Shown in pieces: positions 1-12,539 of a stretch of DNA of 64,000 nucleotides; the stretch's first letter is position 1; each line of letters begins with the position of its first letter. Location: assembly GCA_038503065.1 (NCBI GenBank), contig JBCAMK010000005.1, positions 2,170,001-2,234,000 of the forward strand. Direction: 5' to 3'. The DNA is from Paragyromitra xinjiangensis. Taxonomy: Eukaryota; Ascomycota; Pezizomycetes; Pezizales; Discinaceae. The translations under genes and the position numbers were made by a program. Under the pieces are notes generated by a model. It was not told the DNA's origin, searched no databases, and saw nothing but the letters and a program-made list of their open reading frames with translations.

Positions 1-2006
1 TTCGTCATTAAGGTGCATAGAGAGGTCAAGTTGAAAATCGAAGTCTTCATCGCAATCGCAACAACGAAATTGTGAAACAGGTGGATCCGCGCAGCCCGTG
101 GAAGTGCGATGGCGTCTCCGTGCTGTTTTGCTGGAAAACCACCGACTACAATCGTTACATTTAAATCGGTCCCCCCGGTGATGAATGGGATCGTTACTTC
201 TGTGATGTTGGGTCTCAACGACGCTGCGCCAGCAAAGTTTGCAGAAAGGCATGAGGAAGATCAGGAGACACAAAAACCGGGATTTATGACTACGGTCGGT
301 ACTACCAGAGGATAGCTTTTTCCAACAAAGAAATACAAAAAATTCCGTACTTATCACCTAGACATATTTTCAGGCAACCCATCTTCCAGTTCCTAATGCA
401 GTCTGCAGGGTACCGTAAATATGAATAGATTGGTTTAGCCGCTTGTGGGAAGGGCTGGCTTTACGTGGGAATCCACGCCAATGCATATCGATTGGCGAGT
501 AAAGCAACATCCTGGTGTCTTACCGAAAAACCGGTGTCTCAGATGGGAGAGCAGCCAATGGGTGATAGTTGTTTTAACTACCTAGCGTTCGTTAGCCAAG
601 CTCTCTGATCTCTTAGTAAGAATTGAAGATGAAAGCTCTGGGCGAACACCATACAACCTAGACCATTACTAACCAAGTACTACTTTCTCGCATCTAGCTG
701 TGGTTCGAGAGTTAGGCTCTATTAGCTGTAGCTACTGATGGATAAAGAACCCTATTAATAGAACCGCAATTGCCCTGTAGCCAAGGCGTCAGTGCCAGTG
801 TAGAATAAACTTCATGAAAATCGTACAACATTTAAAGAAGCTAAGGTTCCATAACTTATCTTCACCCACCACAACTTTAAACCTCTTTCCGCCTGTCGCT
901 CAATGCCCCTTCTACTGGAAGCTCAGCAGTGAGGATTTTGATCCAGGGCATGGTGCTCAAAATATATCTGGTAAGGGAAGCAGGCAGCAGCGTAATTTTT
1001 GAGGAACGATTAACGGCCGAAGCCCTAGGGCTAACAGTGGCTCCAAGGGTATGGGTGAAACAGCTGAAGAGCGAGGACTCTTGTAGATGTAACGGATGAG
1101 ATAGCATGACAGATGGAGTCACATTTATTGGCTAACGGTAATAATGAGATCGAGTGGAAAGGGCAAGCAGCAGGTAGCGTAGACAGAGTCCCTTTTTTGG
1201 TCGTCTGAGTGGACTTTATTGGGAACCTGAGATTCTCCGAGGGTTTTCATAGCCCAAGAGATGTTGATATCAGGTTTCAGCCCTAACCCTGATCCGAGAG
1301 AGAAACTGATGAGCATCGAACCCAATCCCTTACGAAAAAGAACGGGAAACGTGGGGTATGCTCCCTAAACAGACACCAATAATTAGTAAGGCGCCAAGCG
1401 GCGTATTCCATCTGGCTAAAGGCCATATTGAGCCTGCCGAGCATTGGATCTACCATACTCTAGTAACTTGAGAATCGATCTGAAGAGATGGTCGATGATG
1501 CCAAGATGTTAGCAATGCGGCTCTGCGATGACAACCAGGATAATTGTCAATCAGTCGTAAGCCAAGGTAAACAGCCTCAAACCAGTGTCGGGATTCCACT
1601 GAACGTGATATTTCAGACGGCAAAGCTGCTTATGGGAATTAGAAACGCCTTGGAAGAACCAGCAGTTTCCAACATTCTTTGTGGGGGTTGGAATGTGGAG
1701 AACCGAGGAGAGTATCCGCAGACAGTTAGCGAGGCGCAGTGAAGCTCTGCACCAGCCGGAAAATGCCCCCGCAAATGACGTCGGATCCCCCTGCCTGGAA
1801 AAACGGCAGGATTCACAGAAAACGACAACGCGCATGGGGCATCACCCCAAATAAGTAATCACGCCTCACGATCCTCCAATACCGTTCTCCTCACTTCTCC
1901 ATCTCTTTGCTGTGTCAAGCTTTCATATCTTCATCTACTTCACCCAATCCCATCTCGTTTCCAGCTTTCTATCAGCTACAGAAAAGCAACACTCGCCGGT
2001 CTACAG
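1..2006. other. Intergenic / no supported gene
   Basis: I see no gene I can support here. Open frames are short and overlap on both strands without family motifs. A frame at 109-315 (+) could be the tail of something beginning before the window, but the upstream frames close at once. The last ~150 bases, rich in C and T (about 1860-2000), fit a fungal promoter or leader for the gene starting at 2007. Confidence 0.4.
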
Positions 2007-3299
2007 ATGCCTTTCCGTGAGGCTATTCGAGAGATGAGCGGATTCCATCGAGACGAGGTAAGGCTCCTACCTTGGAGATAACTAGGCTTTGGGAATTATG
2101 GTTTGGGAGCTTGGGAGCTGATGCTGAAGGGTAATCTGGCGGCATCATAAGAACCTGAGACCTGAGGACCCATATCTATCGTGTACGTGCTCTTCTACTT
2201 CGCAATTTCTAAGACCTTGTGAAACTGACTAAAAGCAACTTATAGATCACGATGTTTGCCGTATGTGAAATTCTGTTGGTGGACTCCTCCTACACGGCTA
2301 TACCGATCTGACGAGCAGCCTTGGTTTTCCCCATCGTATACAGTCACGAAGGAGGATATTGACTGTCTAAAACACGACTGGCTCACGGATAATGTATGTC
2401 TAATCGCTCCATTTCCTCTCAGTCTCCTCGTGCCTCGATCCTAAATGTTGGTTGGTCGGACAAGTGGATATTTAGCAATGTATGTCAGTTATCACTAACG
2501 CCCCACCTAGAATATCTCGTTCTGGGAAGAGTGCGTAGGCAATCCTAGGTTCCGCTTGATATATTGGTCGTCCCATTTTCGTGGGCGTGGCGTTTCTTAT
2601 TTTGGCTAACGAGCTGAATGTGGGCTTTTTTGTTGCTGCTGCTGTATTGGATAGGTATCTCGAGCATGAAGAACTTTCGAAACACTCCTCCTGCAAGATA
2701 ATACTTCTCCGACCTTCCATGGCCTTCCTTCTCAAATCAACTCCAGGTACGTTTCCTCCTATTATTTGAAGCTCCCTCGAATTATTTTCGCTTGATCATC
2801 TGACTACCTGGTTTTCATCCTATCCATAGATCCATTATCCCTTGCATCAGCGCTTCCAGACGTCAGATCCGCGTCCCACATTTTCCTCCCCATAAACGAC
2901 TGTCGCAACCCCGCAATCCCCGAGGGTGGCTCCCATTGGTCATTACTCGTAGTTGGTGTTCGTGATCGTGTCGCTTTCCACTATGACTCCCTCTCGCCAG
3001 CAAATTACGCAGAGGCACGCACGGTAGTCCAAAAGCTACAACCATTACTCGGGGTACAGCTGAAACTACTCAATATCGAGGATACCCCGCAACAAGACAA
3101 TGGCTCGGATTGTGGTGTGCATGTGTGCTGGGCAATGCGGCATCTTCTTGTACGCCGTCTTTTAGCAGTCGAGGCCGAGAGAGAGGTAGATATGTCGCTA
3201 GGTGGGAAAAGAGTCGATGCATCGGGAGTGAGGAGGGATATGTATAAGGTGTGCGAGAGCCTCAGGAAAAAGGCGTCCAGAAGGTTGGCCACCTCTTAA
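2007..3299 (+). CDS. DEN1/SENP8-like deneddylase (C48 cysteine protease)
   Basis: Cysteine protease of the Ulp1/C48 family, closest in size and motifs to NEDD8-specific DEN1/NEP1/SENP8. That enzyme removes NEDD8 from substrates and can process its precursor. My model has six exons: 2007-2057, 2246-2260, 2319-2393, 2511-2530, 2655-2746 and 2830-3299, giving 240 codons. The order of motifs fits the family: TKEDIDCLKHDWLTDN then ISFWEEYLEHEEL (substrate-binding N-terminal part), GSHWSLLVV with the catalytic His near residue 120, HYDS with the Asp near 137, and QQDNGSDCGVHVC with the oxyanion Gln near 173 and nucleophile Cys near 179. Two internal exons are only 15 and 20 nt. The start is the least certain part; the Met in exon 2 is an alternative. 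A SUMO-specific Ulp is less likely because the protein is short and lacks a long N-terminal extension. Confidence 0.85.
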
Positions 3300-5988
3300 C
3301 CCTTTAAATTCCATTCCCTCCGCAGAGAGTGCTGGCGCATGGAAAAAGGACGACGAGGAGGAGGTTACGTGCAAGGGAATAGTATTATCGGTGGTTAAGA
3401 TACTATGCACTCTTTGCGGAACACACTTACCAAATATTATTTGAGCTTATCTATTCTTGAATCTGCTGACGCTAATTTTAGTACGAGTCCCAAGAAAACC
3501 CAAGATGGAAGGACGAGCCCACCCAGGATCGGAGATGATAAAGAGAACGTGGTTTAACGTCTTTAATTTGCTTTTTCTTCGCTTGGTTAGGTTATTTCAG
3601 TGCAATAATCTACACAAATTGCGTATGCACTTCCTTTCCCTGTTTTCTTTTAATTTGTCTGCGGCTTTGGGCACGATACACCAGGAAGTGAAGCGTGTTT
3701 GGTTTGTGGGTTTATTTTCTTTTAGTCATGGGCATTGCGGGAAGCAGGGCTATCAAAAAAAAATATCATAAGGATGTCATCCTTTTATTCTTTTCTTATC
3801 CTATTTTAACTAGCTTCAGGTGATGGTTTGTGATGCATTGCAGGAAATGGAGTAGGAAAATGAAGGACTTTGTACAATATATTGGGTTTACTTTTTACGG
3901 TCTTGGCTCCTGAAAACTGGGGTGCTTTATGTGCCTGTCTCCATTTCCGAGACGCGACTGTTAGATTGATAGGTCCAAGAATCGGGGTATCTCAGGAAAT
4001 CAGTGATGCTCTGATCAGGGGTTAACTACTTGGGGCAGGGAAACAATCCCGGGGTGCCAAAGGAAGAAACTAGTAAATACCCCGATATTACGCTAAAGTA
4101 GTACCTGGGTCCTAGAGTTTCACTACCAATTTTACACAACTACCGAGGAGCGTTAACTCGCTTCGAAATCCAGCTATCTAATGATACCCCAAGGTCAAAG
4201 CTCCAGGGCCCAACGCCAAGCCATATCGTCATCCACCCAACACTGGCACGTGGGTTTCACGGGCCTTCTTCAACCAACTGCGCACTGCCGAGACACCGCG
4301 ATAGCACAAATAGCAAGCGTGGGATAGCATTCCTAATCAAGATCTTTGAACCCTGCGGCTGGCGCCTGGTGATAAGGTTATCGATTATCGATAAGCCTCT
4401 CAGTTTCAGCGGCCCCCATGTCTACTCGATGCACTCAGGCGTTACGACAAGTCTGTGACGGCGCAAAGTGGTGTGAAGGGGGGGGTTTTGGGTTTGTAAC
4501 AGGAAACAGTTTATTTTACAAAAGACAAGATCTGTATGAGTAAAGGAAAAACAATGTCCCGTACTAGGTAACAATCAAACGAACAACAATCAAAAAAAAA
4601 AAAGAAATATATATATCATGTATGAATGGTGGTGGGTGGCAAATAATAAAAGCACGTGAGAAAGATTGAGGCGGAGCCGGAATAACAGCGTCGGGGGTTA
4701 GGATAAACTGACTCCGAACCCCGGAAACATCGTGGAGCTTGGCGGGAACCGATACTTATCCCCGTATGCGGAAAACAACGCACAACAAAAAACAAACATC
4801 GTGAGGCACATCAGTAAGCAAACAAACACACCTCCGAACGGTCGGTTAGTATGAGAATATTGATATCGGATCGTAACAGTCGTTAAAATTTCCCTTTCTC
4901 CACAGCCCCAACACCCCCCCCCTAGTGTACTCCCAGCAGTATATAAAGTCAATCGTCTCTCAGCCTTTCCCCCTCATTTAAACATCCGAAATCCGAAGAA
5001 ACCAGGGAGTCAAATGACTCCCAACCACCCCGCTATTCCATATTCGTGACGGTAGCCTCGGCGTTCGAAAAGAGGAGGAAAAACAATGCATGAAAAAGAG
5101 GAGAAAAATGATAGTCGGAATAAGTCGAAAAGAGGAGGTGAAAGGAAAGCCAATCTAAACATCAACCCGAAAGACATAACCACCATCACAAAAACCAATT
5201 CCAGAAATAAAAACCCTCCCGTAGAAACCCAAGATACGAAGATCGGAAATTTCAAATATAAAATGCCACCCTCGGAAGGAGAAAAAAGAATAAAACTACC
5301 GAACCCCAACCCTTTAGAGAACCCCCCACTGTGTCACCCCACACCTTCGTCCCGACTAAGAATGCGATGCGTGATATGGTTAACAATGCCCATAAATGAC
5401 AGAAAGAGAGATATCATGAAACGGAAAACAATAAGAACAGAAAAACGAATAACAATAAAATACCGCGAGCCAATTAGCGAGAGACTACAGATATCTCCGC
5501 ATTTCACATCATCTTCCGACTTCTCTCCAATCCACTGTAACCATGATATCCATGCAACCAAAGACAAAATTCCCCCATAGTGACGCCGATGACGCCCCTC
5601 CCCTTCTACATCTGCAGCATTCGCATCTGTAAATCCGACTAAGCCCATATAAGAAAATAGACAAACGCCCCGCCTCCTCTTGTATAAAATATCCTCCCAC
5701 GATTCACTCTGTGCAACTACTCCGCTCTCAAATCCCCAGTCCTCCCTCTAGACGTTAAACGAGTCTTCCAAACAACGCTGTGGTGGTAAAAAAAGCAATA
5801 AGAATATAACAGCCGGTCTTTCGTAATAATCGCCGCCTGCCAAATCTAAAACTGAAACTGAAGAAATATGCCTAGACTCGCTGCCGCTTAAAAAGATTTG
5901 TTGGAAAAGATGCATGTGATGTAAGGATAGCTGGTGCTAACGAGTGTGTAATAACCAGGTCACCGCTCCAGTTATTTAATGTGATTCC
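3300..5988. other. Intergenic, partly purine-skewed
   Basis: No supported gene. From about 4490 to 5750 the + strand is A/G-rich with many A runs, so the - strand is pyrimidine-rich. This could be a long 3' untranslated or downstream region of the cyclin gene that ends at 5989. A 164-codon + frame at 5086-5580 is lysine- and asparagine-rich and seems to be a product of this skew. Homopolymer tracts include G runs near 4480 and C runs near 4912. Confidence 0.4.
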
Positions 5989-7271
5989 TTAGGCCGCTGT
6001 ATCCGGATGTTGGTGCGGATGATCTATCCCCCGAAGATCGGCATTCGCAACCGCCTCTCGTGCGTAGAACTGAACCAACATTGTCCCGTACGCTTCGAGC
6101 TCTTCAACAGGTACCGCAAGTCGAAAATCGTTCAGAATAAGAAATTGAAGTTCTAGGTGGTTTAGTTCAGCCAGTGGAAGACCACCAACCTTGATTTCAT
6201 GTTAGCAGGCGAAATGCTGCAAGAAAGAGACAATATACATACTTTTGCATATCTAGAATTTGTATAGAACACGTCTGAAAAGAATTTTGATGCACACGTC
6301 ACACCAGCTATGACCAGTCGGTGGATATTAAAACTATCAACCACAAAAAAGTGTGAGAAGTTGTACGGATCCGAGGCGCCAGAAAGAACGAGCTCCCCAT
6401 TTGGGGCAGAAGCCCCTCCTTTCCAATTTAAACTTGGGTTCTTGTTTACCCTATCGGTCATGCGGTCAAAGTAGACCAATAACGATAGGAAAACTTCATA
6501 TGTTGTCGGACAGTATTTATGTATCCGAGATAGGTAGCTGAGAATTGTTATGCTAGGGACATTCTTGCCATGGAATGCTAGCACACTGTTTGTAGTACCA
6601 CTCATACCACTGGAATCTGGTGGAGGTATATTTCGATTAAGCTGTGGGTTTTGTTGATCGTTTGTGGCGGTGATCTTAGTTAAAAGAGCCGCCACCATCT
6701 CTATTACATCTGCCACTGGCATTCCGCTAATCTCGTACCGTTGCCTATCCTCTTCCCCGCTCCGATTGCGCTTCGGTGGAGAATGTGTTAAGGGTTCCTG
6801 TCTCGGCAAGTCTACAATCTGTGAGAGACTTTGTAAAACCACAGGAGCTGAGTCCTCTGAGGTCCGTTTTGATCTCGCTGGGGATTGTCGAGAGTTAGGA
6901 GAGTTAACTGAGGACGAGGTGGTAGACGTAGTAGTACTAGACGCAGGGCCACTATGAGGCTGGGATGTATTTATTGGCTGCTCGGATGGGGTAGAGATGT
7001 TAGGATGGTGAGGGGTTGTTGGTGTTGAGGAGTGCGACACCGATGACGAGTGTCGAAATGGGGACGACGTGTTTGCAGCCCCGCGAGCTGACGTGGGAAG
7101 TTGGGCGGGAGTGGGGGCAGAAGAGGTTGAAGATCGAGCAGAGGCCCAGTGCTCTGACGATGTTACCGAGCTTGCTGTGGAGATATGAGGTAGTGATGGG
7201 CGATGATACGTGCTGCTCTCAGGCTGCGTGGTCGCGATCATGATGTTTTCGGGTCGAAATCCTACCTGCAT
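5989..7271 (-). CDS. PHO80-like cyclin (Pho85-type CDK partner)
   Basis: Cyclin of the Pho80/Pcl family, which binds a Pho85-type cyclin-dependent kinase and in yeasts links phosphate status to transcription. Two exons, 7271-6243 and 6189-5989, give 409 residues. The first ~190 residues are Ser/Thr/Pro-rich and probably disordered. The cyclin box follows: SITILSYLSRIHKYCPTT and a stretch ending in YFDRMTD, then IHRLVIAGVTCASKFFSD. After the intron come VGGLPLAELNHLELQFL and LNDFRLAVPVEELE, all typical of Pho80-type cyclins. The frame stays open upstream through a TTG, but the first ATG is at 7271, with a second Met ten codons downstream. A GACGTCA element lies upstream at 7578-7585. Which Pho80/Pcl subgroup it belongs to cannot be decided by eye. 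Confidence 0.85.
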
Positions 7272-7440
7272 TGCAGCTCCAGGCAAAGTAGCCAGCGGTT
7301 CCAGTTAGCCTCAAATTGAGCAGCTCAACAGCGATGAACTAGGAGGAAAAGGAGTGAAATGCATCTTGATCATAGGTTAAGGGGTTTAAAGAGAGATGAG
7401 GAAGGAAGGAGGGGAAGACAAGGGGTGAGCGAAGGGAAGT

Positions 7441-7481
7441 AGCAAGACAGCGAGCGAGCGAAGCAAGCAAGCAAGCAAGCG
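7441..7481. repeat. Tetranucleotide microsatellite (GCGA)n/(GCAA)n
   Basis: A short run of GCGA units grades into GCAA units about 170-210 bases upstream of the cyclin start, inside its probable promoter or leader. Confidence 0.8.
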
Positions 7482-10400
7482 GGAAGAAGCACGATGAGAC
7501 CCTGCGTTTGCGTTCGCAGAATAAACCCCTCAACCCCAAGCGAGTAATGCATTCATCAAGGTTCGCGGACCCCTTGGACGTCATATCGTCGGGTGCCGTG
7601 GGTGCATAGGGGGAACGAGCGCGCGAGACAGCCTCCAGGTTGCTAGGTTTGTGTCTCGCGCACAGTGGGTCTGAATCAAAGCAAAACAACGTACCTGCAG
7701 CATCACTAGAGAGTTATGTGAATAAAGAGACTGGAGATTGTTCGGATATTAGGGGTTTTATTCCGGTGGTGATGGAGTTGGAGGTGGAAGCGGAAGCGGA
7801 GGATGAGAGGGAGAAGCAGCGCTGGGTCAAGCAAAGTAGAAGGTGATGTCTGTTGGAGATGATAACTAACGGAGTATCAGGATGGTTCCGGTTTTCAACG
7901 CGCCAACAGCAACAAACGGCAACTATGAGGTAGGTGTGCGATTATGTATGCAGCGATGGGCGTGCGATCCAAAAAAAAACCGCGCTTGGAGGTACCGTCT
8001 GGATCATTAGTGATTGATAGCTGCAGTGCAGAGCGGACAATTATTATCGGTGGGAAGGCCACCACCAATTTACTGTCGCACCCAGGCTGCCTCCCCCCCT
8101 CCGAAGAGCCGTGGAACGGGTGGAATGAAATGTCAGCCACCAATCTGCGATTGTATTCTCCACCCGGCGAACCAGGCAGATCGAGCACTCTGTGTTTGGT
8201 GTATTTATCTCCGCAAAGCCAAGTAACTACCTACTTTACGCAACCAAACCTCAGGAAAAAAAGGTCAAAAACTCAAGGAGAGACTCCGAGAGAGTCATGC
8301 CTAACCCCCCCTAAAGGCCGGATGGGGGCTGTGAGTGCCAGTACTTGTGCTACTGAACACAGCTGGCGAGGCTAGCGATGATCGCTTTCAGCATGTCGAA
8401 TTTGTTGATTGATGGGATGGTGAGGCAAATCAAGTTCCGCGAATCGAAGACGCGAAAACAACCCGGCACATTTTCCCTTGCATAGATGCCGCCCCAGTCC
8501 CTGTTTAGCACCAAAGTGCGCTTGTCCAACGGCATTTACCGTTTTACCAACAAACATCCCTTTTAGAAGTGTTTCATTTGGAACGCAAGCTCATTAGTAC
8601 CGGCAGTGCGGGTAGACCCTACAAATCTCGATTTGACATCATATCGTACCTGCTTATTTCTAGAAACCGACCCTTTCGCAATCGCTTCGGCGCCGGGCCG
8701 TTCTCTTAAAGGCATTCTTCTAGAACACTTAGAAGGTTCGCGCAGGATTACAAGCTTACCATAATACTACTTCATTTCTAATTTTCAGAACGTTATTTTT
8801 GGTCGCCAATCTCCCACTGACCATTACTTTAATTTATTATTTCGAAGTTTCCCGTCAGAATTCCAATCGCTTTCTTCTGTCTTTAGAGCTAGGCGTTAGC
8901 TCAATTGCTGGTGGTACGTATGTTCTAGCGACCGGGCAGCGGGCCTAGATTAGGTCAAGTCACCAAGAAGTGTGGTTGTCCCAACAGTAAACTTGGCGTG
9001 TGGGATCCGTGGAGCCGGATCTGTTTGATTCAAGTGACGTATGGTACATCAAGAGCTGTACTCATGATCCAAGATCCGAATCTTCCTGCGTCTCACAATG
9101 CTCGGCCGTGGCCTAAGATCTAACACAACGGAATATATAATGCTCAGTTTGTCGAAATAAAGCCCGTAGAGGGTAGCTAAACTATATAAGAATTGGTTAG
9201 TTGGGGGATGATATACGTGGAACATGGAACAACTGATTCTTGACAAATAAGGCCACTGTTTAGAACCCGAGAACCCAATTAAGACTTTGAGTCTTGAATT
9301 TAGGCGAAGGTCATTTTTATAAAATCTAAACAAATACAGTATTGTGTGTGATATGTGACTGCCCATCGCTAACTAGGTCATACCTTAGAATGTAGCTACT
9401 ATCAAGTCGAACTTGAAAAGTCCGCGAAGCAATGCTATATGTAGGCTCTCACTTTACTAAATTGGAAGCTATAACCCCATACGTGTTTTTTAATTATATG
9501 AGCTGAATTTTCGCATCAACTGACGCGTGACAGGTACTTAGGAGCATGTTTAATTTTTGGCCACGGATATTTTAAGAGTAAAAGATTTGGTGGCCGCCAA
9601 AACCTCAGGTGTCTCATATACAATATATTGCCTAAATTTGTATCTCTTTTAAATATACACTTACTCCTACCCATAGAATCTAGAGGTGTTTACGCTTTGC
9701 ACGTTGTAGCTGGTAGCCTGACCCTTGAGAAAATCATCACATATCACTCGCACATATCACTCCATTCGGTTGCCGGCCGTGAGGAAGTTTCCATAACGAC
9801 AGCCGATAGGCTATGGGCTCCCGCCATCTTCCGTCAGCCATATCACATCTGACCATAAAAACCCGTGCTAGTCGCTCTGAAACTTAATCCTTTATCTTCA
9901 CTCCACTATCCTCTACTTTACGTACTCTACACTCAAATCTCTACTCAGTCAGCCCACAAATAGGAACCTTGAAGGTCTGGTACCTTTTCGCACGTACTAG
10001 CGGAACTTTGGAGTGTTGCCCAGCTATTAAAAGATCTCTGATTGGTTTTTGGTGTTTCTGTTAACAGGGAGCCCATGTCTATATGAACATGTAGGCGCTT
10101 TACAAGGGTGAAATCGGTTAATTATTTTGACTCCTCACGTGTACGGAGGTGGGGTGGGACTTGGTCAGGCTCAAATTACCCGGCTCGGAAGCAGGCGCTG
10201 ACGACTGCTGTTGAGCCTCCTGGTGAGCAAGGGTGATCCTGGTAACTAAGAATAGTAATATTTGGCGTTGTATGTGCGTATTGCTCTGGGATGTATCGAT
10301 GTTGGTAGTTGCCTGAGTGTTTTTTGTCCTCCAGCTTCATTGGAGGTATCAGGTCTCTAGAGATGAACCTCGGAGGTACATGCAGTGAAGATTTGACTGA

Positions 10401-10979
10401 GGATAGAAAGTATGTTTCAAACTCCTTTAAGAGGTTTGGGAGTTAAGGGAGAAGGTACGAGGTGTTTTAGTCCAAGGCTTCTAGGGAAGATTTGGTGGCT
10501 TGTTGGGTGCTTTTTCTTTGATTAAGATTGACTCATAACTAGAATATAGGGAATAGCCGTGTAGAAAGTTGGCACAGTGTCCTGCACATGCGATTTGCTG
10601 CTGAGCTCGCTAACAATACATGTAGTATAACTAGTAAAACTTTATATTGCTTGTAAATGTGCATCATTGCTTAATCTGTCCAGCTCGATAATGGTATCTG
10701 TATCCGAAAATGCTGTGATAGATGGAGATTGGCCAGTATTACAAGCTGAAAAGCCTCACTGTCTGGTTTAAATATTTAACTAGGTACTTGAGCGATTTTA
10801 TCCTTCCTACTTTTAGGATCTTAGGATGGGCTTACCTGATGTTTCTTAGTCTGGTAGCAGGGGCAGAAGGGTTCGAGTGACTGACTGTGAAGGACTACTA
10901 AATTTTCACTCTGGTAGCAACTGTTTTTTTGCCTAAAGCTTAGTGAGATGGATCGAAGGAAGTTACCCGATTTGGAGCT

Positions 10980-11600
10980 CATAGGCCTCGGTTACGAGAC
11001 TATCGTCTTTTGAACGAAATCTATAGGGTTAGGGTTCCTTTATGCCTCACGGATTGATTGGTTGATTCTTTAAGTATATCTAACTACTGTCTCGCGGATT
11101 CTAGCTACTTTCATTTTTAAGAAGTTGGTTTAGATCCCTTGGGGATAAGACGATGTAACTGTGGGAGAGGGTGGGACTCAAATATCATGCATCCACAGAA
11201 TATTGAATTACTATTTTTCTCGCACTACCCTGCGCCTGCCACGCACGTAATCTAACATATCTTATAAAGGGATAATTCCGTCCGTGTAAGCTCCTGAGTA
11301 ATTCTAGTATTTTTTTTGGTTCTCTCATGAGGCGTGGGATTGTCACAGATATCTCGTGTGCGGCTGCCAACTTGTAGAGAGGCGCAGTGCAAAGCGTGGG
11401 AGCAGTTGTTCCCTTGCCTAACTTGGCTGGTCAACCCTCTTCTTGGCTAGCATGTGTGATTCAGGTAGACAGCAACATATGGATACACGATAGCCTCGTG
11501 CCCAGCCCCACTGCTCAGCTTGCTGCCGGTACGCAGCAAGCTGCGTATATGGGGCTGGCCACGAGACTAGATACACAAGCCTTGCACACATTGGGAATAA
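10980..11600. repeat. Degenerate dispersed repeat copy
   Basis: Contains the block GTCTTTTGAACG followed by AGGGTTAG (about 11006-11036), shared with about 41007-41035. A second block, about 11515-11575, has CCCC.ACTG, a GCTGC-rich core and CACGAGACTA, shared in diverged form with about 29223-29276; its GCTGC core also recalls 21155-21190. The CGAGACTA word recurs at 10995 and 19105. No open frame survives. Confidence 0.55.
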
Positions 11601-12539
11601 ATTAACCTGTGGATTTTGATAGGTTTCTGAACCTGTCATATTGCCACTGGTATAAATTTATCGTAACGGTTGATCTCTTTGTCTCTGGAATAGTAAAAGT
11701 ATATTAAGTAGATTAATCTGACTAGATTGTATTATAATTACATGTAGTTTAATGTTGCTGTCGTGTCGTGAGAGTTTGCTGTTTTGCGTTTGTGTTATGG
11801 AAATATACATGATGACTTAGTGACTAGGCTGCTGTATATGCATAAATGTACTATTGGTACATTGTATCTACATGTAATATCAGAGAAGTGGGTAGCGGGG
11901 AGGGGAAACAGCTAGAATACGTCTCTATGATGGGCACATCATTGCAATAACTAGATCTTATCGAGGAATATCCTAGGATGCCGTTTCTTAAATCCTCAAC
12001 TACACGTACACCCGGACTAAGTCAAATGCTTCCTTCTGATCCTATCAGGAAACATACGAGCAGATAGTAAAAGATCCTAAATCATACCACCCGTAGTGTA
12101 TTGTAATACTCACGATAAATTTTCTAGCTCACACCTCCCTTGTATCAATCTAATCCAATGACTAATTACCTAACAATGCGTTCCACTACCGCCAACATTT
12201 TAACCTCTCCCATTCGTAGTAAGCATAGTATCGTATCATATCATCTGAACGACGGCCAGAAACACTGCCGAAATTCGAACACTGAGGAAAAAATCAAACT
12301 GCTCCAACCATGACATGAAAAAAACCGCCAGAGCCCTCTATGAAATCGCGTAGTTGCAAAAGGAAAAGAAAGATAGAGAATTAAAGGACTAGAATAGGCT
12401 AAGGCAAAAGAATGTAGATCAAGAAGACGACATTAAGAGCCCTACATCATTGCAATTGAAAGATAAGATAACAAATCTGGTGTTACTTCCTAGAAAAGAG
12501 TGGTGGGATGAAAAGATGGAAACTATATAATATAGCCAC

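Larger units (their letters stand above)
7272..12539. other. Gene-free relic island
   Basis: About 5.3 kb without a gene I can support. 7272-7900 is the upstream region of the cyclin gene. Beyond about 8.5 kb the sequence is AT-richer and all six frames are broken into short pieces. It contains degenerate repeat copies also seen at about 18.8, 20.6-21.4, 29.2 and 40.4-41.0 kb. Three copies of the palindrome TACATGTA lie at 10617, 11739 and 11869. I see no reverse transcriptase or transposase frame. Confidence 0.5.

Noticed and set aside
5086..5580. 164-codon + frame
   Set aside because: Lys/Asn/Pro-rich with no fold-like pattern, in a purine-skewed stretch where frames stay open by composition; long frames also exist on the opposite strand.
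8885..8960. tRNA-like D-arm words (TTAGCTCAATTG)
   Set aside because: No anticodon stem, T-loop TTCRA or acceptor pairing could be found around it.
11024..11036. TAGGGTTAGGGTT, telomere-like
   Set aside because: Only about two units, inside a repeat block that recurs at 41.0 kb in a degraded form; too short for an interstitial telomere.
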